Shown: piece by piece, positions 1 through 6,232 of the stretch
Numbering within the stretch: position 1 is the first letter of the stretch
How the letters are laid out: the number at the start of each line of letters is the position of its first letter
The notes under the pieces: generated by a model
What the model saw: only the letters and a program-made list of their open reading frames with translations
What the model was told of the DNA's origin: nothing
Database searches by the model: none
Origin: JBJFCE01 sp964437825
GTDB lineage: Bacteria > Bacillota > Clostridia > Lachnospirales > Lachnospiraceae
Length of the DNA stretch: 11,300 nt
Reading direction: 5' to 3'
NCBI GenBank assembly: GCA_964437825.1
Contig: CAYTIH010000067.1
Span: 1 to 11,300, forward strand
Translations under genes and position numbers: made by a program

Positions 1-1
1 A

Positions 2-1189
2 GGAAAATTCTATGCGCTGCCGCAGGCGCCGCAGCAGTATAAGCAGCTGCTCATGGTATCGGGGTTTGACAGATATTTCCAGATTGCACCGTGTTTTCGC
101 GATGAGGACGCAAGGGCGGACCGCTCTCCGGGTGAGTTTTATCAGCTGGATTTTGAAATGAGCTTTGCGACGCAGGAAGATGTGTTCCGTGTGGGTGAAG
201 AAGTACTGTCCGCGGTCTTTACAAAGTTTGCACCGGAAGGATATGCAGTAACACAGGCGCCGTATCCGATTATCAGCTATCGGGATGCGATGCTGCAGTT
301 TGGTACGGATAAGCCGGATTTAAGAAACCCGCTTCGCATTATAGATGCAACGGATTTCTTCCAAAAATGTACGTTTAAGCCCTTTATCGGAAAAACTGTC
401 AGAGCGATTAAGGTGCATGCGGATATGAGCAAGGGATTTCATGAAAAGCTCCTTGCCTTTGCGAACTCCCTTGGAATGGGCGGACTGGGCTATCTGGAGG
501 TGGCGCAGGATATGACCTACAAGGGTCCGATAGATAAATTTATCCCTGAGGAGTACAAAAAGGAGCTGGCTGAGCTGGCAGGACTTGCGGCGGGAGATAC
601 GATTTTCTTTATTGCAGATAAGGAAGAACGTGCAAATTATTATGCCGGGCAGATTCGTATTGAGCTTGGCAACAAGCTGGATCTGTGTGAGAAAAAAGCA
701 TACCGTTTCTGTTATGTCAATGATTTTCCGATGTATGAGCTTGATCCGCAGACCAAGCAGATCGGTTTTACGCATAATCCGTTTTCCATGCCGCAGGGGG
801 GACTTAAGGCATTGCAGGAACAGGACCCGTTATCCGTTTTGGCATATCAGTATGATATCGTCTGCAACGGTGTGGAGCTTTCTTCCGGCGCTGTCAGAAA
901 CCATGATATGGAAGTCATGGTCAAGGCATTTGAAATTGCAGGTTATGATGAGGAAACACTGAAGAATAAGTTTGGGGCCCTGTATCAGGCGTTCCAGTTT
1001 GGTGCGCCGCCCCATGCGGGAATGGCGCCGGGCGTGGATCGTATGATCATGCTGCTGCGGGAGGAAGAAAATATCCGTGAGGTAATTGCATTCCCGATGA
1101 GCGGTTCCGCGCAGGATTTGATGTGCGGTGCGCCAAACGACGTAACGGAGCAGCAGCTGCGTGAGGTTCATATCAGGATTCGGGATTGA
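2..1189 (+). CDS. aspS: Aspartyl-tRNA synthetase, 5' end missing (C-terminal 395 residues)
   Basis: AspRS charges tRNA(Asp), or tRNA(Asp) plus tRNA(Asn) in non-discriminating forms, with aspartate in the cytosol. The open frame runs from base 2 to TGA at 1187-1189 and begins inside the class II catalytic core, so roughly the first 200 residues (the OB-fold anticodon-binding domain and motif 1) lie outside the window. Visible are motif 2 (FRDEDARADRSPGEFYQLDF), the bacterial GAD insertion domain (about bases 380-720), and motif 3 near the end (GVDRMIMLL, then REVIAFP). The motif 2 and C-terminal sequence (RSPGEF, AQDLMCGAP) resemble the alphaproteobacterial style of AspRS more than the E. coli style. 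The gene is followed after 24 bases by gatC, which suggests one operon for Asp and Asn aminoacylation. Whether the enzyme is discriminating cannot be read here, because the deciding N-terminal residues are missing. Identity is very secure. Confidence 0.97.
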   Translation, partial: GKFYALPQAPQQYKQLLMVSGFDRYFQIAPCFRDEDARADRSPGEFYQLDFEMSFATQEDVFRVGEEVLSAVFTKFAPEGYAVTQAPYPIISYRDAMLQFGTDKPDLRNPLRIIDATDFFQKCTFKPFIGKTVRAIKVHADMSKGFHEKLLAFANSLGMGGLGYLEVAQDMTYKGPIDKFIPEEYKKELAELAGLAAGDTIFFIADKEERANYYAGQIRIELGNKLDLCEKKAYRFCYVNDFPMYELDPQTKQIGFTHNPFSMPQGGLKALQEQDPLSVLAYQYDIVCNGVELSSGAVRNHDMEVMVKAFEIAGYDEETLKNKFGALYQAFQFGAPPHAGMAPGVDRMIMLLREEENIREVIAFPMSGSAQDLMCGAPNDVTEQQLREVHIRIRD

Positions 1190-1213
1190 GCGGACGGAAG
1201 GAAAGGAAAAAGT

Positions 1214-1504
1214 ATGAATATTATCAGTGACGAGACCATTGATTATGTGGGGATTCTGGCAAAGCTTGAGCTTTCCGGCGAGGAAAGGGAGCAGGCAAAA
1301 AAAGATATGGGCAGGATGCTTGACTATATTGATCAGCTGGGAGAGCTGGATACAGAGGGAGTGGAGCCGCTGTCCCATGTGTTTCCAGTAAATAATGTAT
1401 TTCGTGAGGATGTTGTTACGAATGGGGACGGCAGGGAAGAGACGCTTGCCAATGCACCGGAGAGAAGCGGGGATTCGTTTGCAGTGCCGCCGACCTTTGA
1501 ATGA
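1214..1504 (+). CDS. gatC: Asp/Glu-tRNA amidotransferase subunit C
   Basis: GatC is the small subunit that holds GatA and GatB together in the GatCAB amidotransferase, which converts misacylated Asp-tRNA(Asn) and/or Glu-tRNA(Gln) to the amide form. The product has 96 residues, the normal length for the family. It shows the expected N-terminal helix (IDYVGILAKLELSGEE), a second helix (MGRMLDYIDQLGELDTEGVEPLSH in part), and the typical C-terminal stretch with FREDVV and the ending AVPPTFE. The ATG at 1214 follows a purine-rich site with AAGGAAAGG (1199-1207) at good spacing. The TGA stop overlaps an ATG at 1501 (ATGA), but gatA more likely starts at 1537. It sits between aspS and gatA in the same orientation and was presumably co-transcribed with them. 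Confidence 0.95.
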   Translation: MNIISDETIDYVGILAKLELSGEEREQAKKDMGRMLDYIDQLGELDTEGVEPLSHVFPVNNVFREDVVTNGDGREETLANAPERSGDSFAVPPTFE

Positions 1505-1536
1505 ACCGGCATAGATTTCGGAGAGTGAGGATTTGC

Positions 1537-3003
1537 ATGGAAAAGAATATTTTGGAATATACGGCACTGGAATTGTCCGCTTTGATCAAAGAGGGAAAGG
1601 TAACTGTTTCGGACGCGTTAGAGGCGGCACTTTCGAGAATTGATGCCGTGGAAGAAAAGCTGCACTGTTATGTAACGGTTGATAAGGAGGGCGCAAGAAA
1701 AAGAGCGCAGGAAGTGCAAAAACGGATTGACGGGGGTGAACTGTGCGGCCCGCTGGCAGGCGTACCTGTCGCCGTTAAGGACAATCTGTGCACCAAGGAT
1801 CTCTTGACGACCTGTTCGTCTAAAATCCTGAACAATTTCATCCCGGCTTTTTCCGCGCAGGCGGTCAGAAAGCTGGAGCAGGCAGGCGCGGTTATCATCG
1901 GGAAAACGAATATGGATGAATTTGCAATGGGATCTACAACGGAAACCTCTGCATATGGAGTGACCAAAAATCCGTGGAATACGGCGCATGTACCGGGAGG
2001 ATCTTCCGGCGGCAGCGCGGCGGCGGTTGCGGCGCAGGAATGCTTTTTTGCGCTTGGCTCCGATACCGGCGGCTCCATCAGACAGCCGGCTTCCTTCTGC
2101 GGCGTTGTGGGCATGAAGCCGACTTACGGTACGGTTTCCAGATACGGACTGATTGCTTACGGATCATCCCTCGATCAGATCGGACCTCTTTGTAAAAATG
2201 TATCCGACTGCGCAGCTGTTATGGAGGTGATTGCCGGACATGACGACAAGGATTCCACCAGTGTGGCACTTGAAAACACCAAATATACGGAAAGTCTGAG
2301 AGAAGACGTTAAAGGCATGAAAATCGGAATTCCACGGGATTATTTCGGAGAAGGACTAAATCCGCAGGTAAAGGCAGCGGTTTTGCGGGCAGCCGAGGTA
2401 CTGCGCGAAAAAGGCGCTGTGACGGAGGAGTTTGATCTAAGTCTCGTGGAATATGCGATCCCCTGCTATTATACGATTGCAGCGGCGGAAGCAAGCTCCA
2501 ATCTGGAGCGCTTTGACGGAATTAAATACGGATACAGGACGAAAGAATTCGAAGGATTGCATTCGATGTATAAAAAGACCAGATCCGAGGGATTCGGACC
2601 CGAGGTCAAAAGAAGAATCATGCTCGGAAGCTTTGTATTAAGCTCGGGCTACTATGATGCTTATTATCTGAAAGCGCTGAAGGTGAAGGCGCTGATTAAA
2701 AAAGCATTTGATAAAGCGTTTGAAAAATATGACGTCATCCTGGGTCCGGTTGCACCGCAGACCGCACCGGAGCTTGGCAAGAGCCTTGCCGATCCCATCC
2801 AGATGTATTTGGGGGATATTTATACCATTTCCGTGAACCTGGCAGGTCTTCCGGGAATCAGTCTTCCGTGCGGCAGGGACGAAAACGGACTGCCGATCGG
2901 ACTTCAGTTGATCGGAGACTGTTTTCAGGAGCATATGCTGATCCGCGCAGCTTATACCTATGAGCAGGCAAGGGGCAGCTTTGGTACTCCTGACCTGATG
3001 TGA
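1537..3003 (+). CDS. gatA: Asp/Glu-tRNA amidotransferase subunit A (glutaminase)
   Basis: GatA is the amidase-signature subunit that hydrolyses glutamine and sends ammonia through the complex to GatB. From ATG 1537 the product has 488 residues, the normal family length. The amidase signature GGSSGGSAAA is at residues 154-163. By alignment to known GatA and FAAH spacing, the catalytic triad is Lys81 (AVKDN), cis-Ser156 and nucleophile Ser180 (GGSIRQP). The spacings of 75 and 24 residues fit the family, so the enzyme looks active. An in-frame ATG at 1501 overlaps the gatC stop, but it has no ribosome binding site and would add a 12-residue basic leader (MNRHRFRRVRIC) that I do not expect in the family. 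The ATG at 1537 has GAGTGAGG (1523-1530) six bases upstream. Second gene of the gatCAB run. Confidence 0.96.
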   Translation: MEKNILEYTALELSALIKEGKVTVSDALEAALSRIDAVEEKLHCYVTVDKEGARKRAQEVQKRIDGGELCGPLAGVPVAVKDNLCTKDLLTTCSSKILNNFIPAFSAQAVRKLEQAGAVIIGKTNMDEFAMGSTTETSAYGVTKNPWNTAHVPGGSSGGSAAAVAAQECFFALGSDTGGSIRQPASFCGVVGMKPTYGTVSRYGLIAYGSSLDQIGPLCKNVSDCAAVMEVIAGHDDKDSTSVALENTKYTESLREDVKGMKIGIPRDYFGEGLNPQVKAAVLRAAEVLREKGAVTEEFDLSLVEYAIPCYYTIAAAEASSNLERFDGIKYGYRTKEFEGLHSMYKKTRSEGFGPEVKRRIMLGSFVLSSGYYDAYYLKALKVKALIKKAFDKAFEKYDVILGPVAPQTAPELGKSLADPIQMYLGDIYTISVNLAGLPGISLPCGRDENGLPIGLQLIGDCFQEHMLIRAAYTYEQARGSFGTPDLM

Positions 3004-3050
3004 AACTGTTTCGGGCGCTTAAAGGCGCTGCGGAAACACTTTGGGTTTCA
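3001..3050 (+). repeat. Nested inverted repeat between gatA and gatB
   Basis: Starting at the gatA stop codon, three inverted pairs are nested: TGAAAC (3001-3006) with GTTTCA (3045-3050), TGTTTC (3007-3012) with GAAACA (3033-3038), and GCGC (3015-3018) with GCGC (3025-3028). In RNA they could form one interrupted hairpin of about 50 bases. There is no T-run after it, so it does not look like a simple terminator. A role in mRNA processing or in tuning gatB relative to gatA is only a guess. Confidence 0.45.
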
Positions 3051-3108
3051 TATAGCGGACGGTAAAGGAATGATGATAGGCCGCGGATGCGGCGGAATGA
3101 GAGGAATT

Positions 3109-4539
3109 ATGAGCAAAAATTACGAAACGGTCATCGGTCTGGAGGTACATGTGGAGCTTGCAACAAAGACGAAGATCTTCTGCGGCTGTTCTACTCAGTT
3201 CGGCGGAGAGCCGAATTCACATACCTGTCCGGTATGCACCGGTATGCCGGGCTCCCTTCCGGTGTTGAATAAGCAGGTGCTGGAATATGCGATTGCCGTT
3301 GGTCTTGCAACAAACTGTGAGATTACCAGATATTCCAAATTTGACAGAAAGAATTATTTTTATCCCGATAATCCGCAGAATTATCAGATTTCCCAACTGT
3401 ATCTGCCAATCTGCCGGAATGGATTTGTGGAGATCGAAACGGAAGACGGAAACAAGAAGATCGGAATTCATGAAATTCATATGGAAGAGGATGCCGGAAA
3501 GCTGATCCACGATGAATGGACGGATACGACGCTGGTGGATTACAACCGCTCCGGCGTGCCGTTAATTGAAATCGTATCGGAGCCTGATATGAGAAGCGCG
3601 CAGGAGGTCATTGCATATCTGGAAAAGCTTCGCATGACGATTCAGTATCTGGGCGCTTCCGACTGTAAGCTCCAGGAGGGCTCCATGAGAGCGGACGTGA
3701 ATCTGTCCGTCCGGGAAGCGGGAGCCGAGAAATTCGGTACGCGTACCGAGATGAAGAACCTAAACTCCTTTAAGGCGATTATGCATGCAATCGAAGGAGA
3801 AAGGGAGCGTCAAATCGATTTGCTGGAAGCGGGCAAAGAGGTTATTCAGGAGACCAGAAGATGGGACGATACCAAGGGCTGCTCCTATGCTATGAGAAGC
3901 AAGGAGGATGCGCAGGATTATCGTTATTTCCCGGACCCGGATCTGACGCCGATCGTGGTATCGGATGAGCTGCTTGAGAGCATCCGTCAGAAACAGCCGG
4001 AATTTCGCGGCGAGAAGATGGCGCGTTATAAGGCGGAATATGAAATACCGGATTATGATATCCAGATCATTACGGAAACCAAGCATATGGCTGATTTATT
4101 TGAACGGACTGTGGCCATTTGCGGACAGCCCAAGAAGGTTTCCAATTGGCTGATGGTGGAAACGCTGCGCCTGTTAAAGGAGCGGGGAATGGACCCTGAG
4201 GATATTCGTTTTTCACCGGAGCACCTTGCAAAGCTGATCACTTTGACCGACAGCAAGGCAATTAACAGCTCCGTAGCAAAAGAAGTATTTGAGGTCATGT
4301 TTGACAAGGACATTGATCCTGAACAGTATGTGGAAGAACACGGCTTAAAGACCGTAAATGACACCGGAGCGCTGAAAAAGACCGTGGAAGAGGTTATCGC
4401 GGCAAACCCGCAGTCTGTGGAGGATTATCATAACGGCAAGGAGAAAGCGATCGGATTTCTGGTAGGCCAGACCATGAAGACTATGCAGGGAAAGGCTGAT
4501 CCTGCGGCGGTAAATCAGCTGCTAAAGGAACTGCTGTAA
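3109..4539 (+). CDS. gatB: Asp/Glu-tRNA amidotransferase subunit B
   Basis: GatB binds the misacylated tRNA, activates the Asp or Glu side chain with ATP and transfers ammonia to it. From ATG 3109 the product has 476 residues, normal for GatB. The start reads NYETVIGLEVHVEL. A four-cysteine zinc-site pattern is visible (Cys25, Cys27, Cys40, Cys43; FCGC...CPVC), followed by NYFYPDNP, EEDAGK and the family signature NRSGVPLIEIVSEPD near residues 146-160. The last third is helical, as expected for the GatB/YqeY tRNA-binding domain. In-frame ATGs at 3070 and 3097 would add a glycine-rich leader. I prefer 3109 because it has GAGG (3101-3104) just upstream and fits the family N-terminus, though that spacing is short. 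The gene lies 105 bases after gatA and ends the translation cluster. Confidence 0.95.
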   Translation: MSKNYETVIGLEVHVELATKTKIFCGCSTQFGGEPNSHTCPVCTGMPGSLPVLNKQVLEYAIAVGLATNCEITRYSKFDRKNYFYPDNPQNYQISQLYLPICRNGFVEIETEDGNKKIGIHEIHMEEDAGKLIHDEWTDTTLVDYNRSGVPLIEIVSEPDMRSAQEVIAYLEKLRMTIQYLGASDCKLQEGSMRADVNLSVREAGAEKFGTRTEMKNLNSFKAIMHAIEGERERQIDLLEAGKEVIQETRRWDDTKGCSYAMRSKEDAQDYRYFPDPDLTPIVVSDELLESIRQKQPEFRGEKMARYKAEYEIPDYDIQIITETKHMADLFERTVAICGQPKKVSNWLMVETLRLLKERGMDPEDIRFSPEHLAKLITLTDSKAINSSVAKEVFEVMFDKDIDPEQYVEEHGLKTVNDTGALKKTVEEVIAANPQSVEDYHNGKEKAIGFLVGQTMKTMQGKADPAAVNQLLKELL

Positions 4540-4566
4540 ATAGATTCAAAAATAAGCTTCTACAAT

Positions 4567-4590
4567 TTGCACAATTGGTGCAATGTTTTG
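4567..4590 (+). terminator. Weak hairpin plus short T-run after gatB
   Basis: TTGCAC (4567-4572) pairs perfectly with GTGCAA (4578-4583) across a 5-base loop, and TGTTTTG follows. The stem is short and AT-rich, so it would be a weak or partial terminator 27 bases after the gatB stop. The stronger stem at 4633-4671 is the more likely end point. Confidence 0.35.
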
Positions 4591-4632
4591 ATGAGTTTCG
4601 CAATTGCTCTTATGAAAATTGACTGAAACGAG

Positions 4633-4671
4633 GAAAGAGGGAACCCTTTCAATATCAGGATTCCCTCTTTC
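4633..4671. terminator. Hairpin between convergent genes, probable bidirectional terminator
   Basis: GAAAGAGGGAA (4633-4643) and TTCCCTCTTTC (4661-4671) form a perfect 11-bp stem. After one mismatch, CC and GG can extend it into the 17-base loop. It lies between gatB, which ends 94 bases to the left, and the minus-strand gene ending 38 bases to the right. A hairpin serving both convergent transcripts is the natural reading. Neither side has a clean T-run: the plus side carries TTTCTATATT through the stem end. Efficiency is therefore uncertain. Confidence 0.6.
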
Positions 4672-4708
4672 TATATTAGGAGAGATGTAGTAAAAAATTG
4701 ATATAGCC

Positions 4709-5407
4709 TTAGTCTGATTCGGAGCATATAAATTCCAGAAAATCAAGTGCGTGATCTTTATGCTGCGAATTGTAAAAAACAGAAAAATAAATGTCATCCA
4801 TGCCTCGATAGCAGGACATGGAATGCAACAGCTGCGTATCTTCTAAACGAACGGCAACGGGAATGCTGCCCCTGCCGTCTCCCGCGTCAAAATAATAGAA
4901 GAAATCCTGATACCGGGAGAGCTGCTCCGGCGTTACGATTTCCGAAAGGTCGGCGAAATAACCGCTCCCGGCAAAAAAATCGAAGGTCTCTGTATCACAG
5001 AGGACAAAATCACCGACGCGCCCCTCGGAATAAGCAACCATTTTAGGAGGCGTATAGGTACTCAGGGAATCCGTAGGATCTTCTATGTTGTAGCCCAGGG
5101 AATAGTCGAAATCTATGGAATAAGTCTGCAGATCAATTCCGTAATAATCCGCAAATGCCTGTTCCATAAGCGCCTCATGCCCGGAACTTGTATTGCTGTT
5201 CATGAATACTCCGGTCAGGTATATGGGCTTTTGATTGCTGATGATGGACTTTGCGATAAAATAAATAAACAGAGCCGCAGCCAATATGACCAGAATGATC
5301 CATTTATAATAATAAAAATAGTAACCCAGCCGTTTGTGCACCGGCATGTTTTTTACCTTGGCGCCCTGTGCTTTGATTTCATCATTTACGCTGTTGTAAT
5401 TACTCAT
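4709..5407 (-). CDS. Membrane-anchored protein of unknown function, solute-binding-protein-like
   Basis: I do not recognise this 232-residue protein by name. It has a basic, cytoplasmic-looking N-terminus (residues 1-34, with several Lys and the run YYFYYYKW), one strong membrane helix at about 35-56, and a large acidic C-terminal part of about 175 residues that by the positive-inside rule would face outside. That part has features reminiscent of extracellular solute-binding proteins: GDFVLCDTETFDFF followed by GYFADLSEIV, and a C-terminal FYNSQHKDHALDFLEFIC. It is much shorter than a typical binding protein of about 400 residues and has an uncleaved anchor rather than a lipoprotein signal. 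ATG at 5405-5407 is preceded by AAAGGGG about 8 bases upstream and by a good promoter. It is the only minus-strand gene in the window and has no transporter neighbour. Confidence 0.85.
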   Translation of the reverse strand: MSNYNSVNDEIKAQGAKVKNMPVHKRLGYYFYYYKWIILVILAAALFIYFIAKSIISNQKPIYLTGVFMNSNTSSGHEALMEQAFADYYGIDLQTYSIDFDYSLGYNIEDPTDSLSTYTPPKMVAYSEGRVGDFVLCDTETFDFFAGSGYFADLSEIVTPEQLSRYQDFFYYFDAGDGRGSIPVAVRLEDTQLLHSMSCYRGMDDIYFSVFYNSQHKDHALDFLEFICSESD

Positions 5408-5433
5408 CCGGCATCCCCTTTGTATATATTGGT

Positions 5434-5462
5434 ATCTTACATTCGCTTTTTTGATAAGTCAA
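5434..5462 (-). promoter_or_regulatory. Sigma-A-type promoter for the minus-strand membrane gene
   Basis: On the minus strand, TTGACT (5462-5457) is a 5/6 match to the -35 consensus. TAAGAT (5439-5434) is a 4/6 match to the -10, with exactly 17 bases between them. Transcription would start near 5427, about 20 bases before the ATG, leaving room for the AAAGGGG ribosome binding site. Confidence 0.6.
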
Positions 5463-5535
5463 TGAATCGTTTTGAAAAAGAGTCTAAAAAAACTATGAAC
5501 TTTCCCCAAACGAAAAGAAACAAAAGGGATTTCGG

Positions 5536-5564
5536 TTGAATAATCGGGAAAGTTGTTCTATTAT
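5536..5564 (+). promoter_or_regulatory. Sigma-A-type promoter for the small membrane gene
   Basis: TTGAAT (5536-5541) and TATTAT (5559-5564) are separated by 17 bases and match the -35 and -10 consensus at 4/6 and 5/6. The expected start near 5571 gives a leader of about 105 bases before the ATG at 5676, containing the 16-bp palindrome at 5578-5593. The 268-base region 5408-5675 contains no gene that I can support. It holds this promoter, the divergent one and the palindrome. Confidence 0.55.
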
Positions 5565-5577
5565 TAATAATAAAAAA

Positions 5578-5593
5578 GTAACTGAGCAGTTAC
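5578..5593. promoter_or_regulatory. 16-bp palindrome downstream of promoter, candidate operator
   Basis: GTAACTG-AG-CAGTTAC is a perfect inverted repeat with 7-base arms and a 2-base centre. It begins 14 bases after the -10 box, roughly +8 to +23 of the predicted transcript, a position where a bound repressor would block elongation. The 2-base centre argues against an RNA hairpin with a full-length stem and for a dimeric protein site. Confidence 0.45.
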
Positions 5594-5675
5594 AAGGAAA
5601 TACGGGGCGTGCAGGAAGATATATATAATAGGAATATTTAGAATTCTGCATGCAAAGAAAGGTACGGGAAATCAT

Positions 5676-6170
5676 ATGAATGAAAGTTATGTGGAATTAC
5701 TGGTGAAAAGAGAAACTCCGCTGAAAGAGAGGATTTTGAATGTGATTGCAATTGCTTTGACAGCTGCTTTTGCATGTCTCTTCTTTTTAACTGCAAATCT
5801 TCTGATGCTGATCGGTGTCATTGTGTTCGGTATTGCGGTTTATTTTGTGCGTATGAATACAAATCTGGAATATGAATATTTATATGTGGACAAGGAACTG
5901 TCGGTTGATAAGATTCTGGCCAAGACGAAGAGAAAGAAAGTGACCAGAGTCAATATTGACAGACTGGAGATTCTGGCGCCGCTGGAATCCTATCATCTTG
6001 CTGATTACAAGAATCGTACCGGAAAGATCAGCGATTACAGTTCCGGGAAAGACGGCGCAAATCGTTATATGATGATTTGTGACGGCCAAAACAGAATGAT
6101 CATTGAACCGAATGAGGAGTTGATTAAATCAATCAGAAATGTTGCGCCCAGAAAGGTATTTACGGATTGA
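5676..6170 (+). CDS. Small two-helix membrane protein with cytosolic domain, unknown function
   Basis: The protein has 164 residues and I cannot assign a function. After a short charged N-terminus (MNESYVELLVKRETPLKERI) there are two closely spaced hydrophobic helices at about residues 21-39 and 42-59, with N and C ends likely both in the cytosol. The remaining 105 residues are basic and beta-rich in appearance (EYEYLYVDKELSVDKI, KRKKVTRVNIDRLEILAP), reminiscent of small bacterial PH-like domains that follow membrane hairpins. It may belong to the DUF6106-type proteins of Lachnospiraceae, but that is from memory and unverified. GAAAGG (5657-5662) lies 13 bases ahead of ATG 5676, longer than ideal, with GGGAA closer. 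It is 62 bases upstream of guaB without an intervening terminator, so readthrough into guaB is likely. Its stop codon is part of the guaB -35 box. Confidence 0.85.
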   Translation: MNESYVELLVKRETPLKERILNVIAIALTAAFACLFFLTANLLMLIGVIVFGIAVYFVRMNTNLEYEYLYVDKELSVDKILAKTKRKKVTRVNIDRLEILAPLESYHLADYKNRTGKISDYSSGKDGANRYMMICDGQNRMIIEPNEELIKSIRNVAPRKVFTD

Positions 6171-6195
6171 CACCCGTTCATAATTTTGCTAAACT
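6167..6195 (+). promoter_or_regulatory. guaB promoter
   Basis: A perfect -35 box, TTGACA (6167-6172), overlaps the TGA stop of the upstream gene. After a 17-base spacer comes TAAACT (6190-6195), a 4/6 match to -10. The start would be near 6202, about 31 bases before the guaB ATG. The -10 lies wholly inside the palindrome at 6186-6201. Confidence 0.55.
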
Positions 6196-6201
6196 TAGCA
6201 A
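6186..6201. promoter_or_regulatory. 16-bp palindrome over the guaB -10 box, candidate operator
   Basis: TTGCTAA-AC-TTAGCAA is a perfect inverted repeat with 7-base arms and a 2-base centre. It covers the predicted -10 box and ends at the predicted start site, the standard place for a repressor operator. As RNA it could form only a weak 6-bp AT-rich hairpin. The regulator is unknown. The sequence differs from the palindrome at 5578-5593. Confidence 0.5.
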
Positions 6202-6232
6202 TTAAAAATACAAAATACGAGGAGGGACCAAA

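Noticed and set aside
1501..1536. Earlier gatA start at ATG 1501 overlapping the gatC stop (ATGA)
   Set aside because: No ribosome binding site precedes it and the 12 added residues do not fit the family N-terminus. The ATG at 1537 fits both.
3070..3108. Earlier gatB starts at 3070 or 3097
   Set aside because: The purine-rich site before 3070 is only one base from the ATG, and the added glycine-rich residues are not part of the GatB family start.
4546..4797. Minus-strand open frame of 83 codons covering the gatB downstream region
   Set aside because: It overlaps the 3' end of the better supported 4709-5407 gene, runs through the terminator hairpin, has no convincing ribosome binding site and no recognisable protein features.
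5624..5629. Perfect TATAAT in the leader of the small membrane gene as a second promoter
   Set aside because: There is no acceptable -35 box at 16-18 bases upstream and no TGn extension. The local sequence is simply AT-rich.
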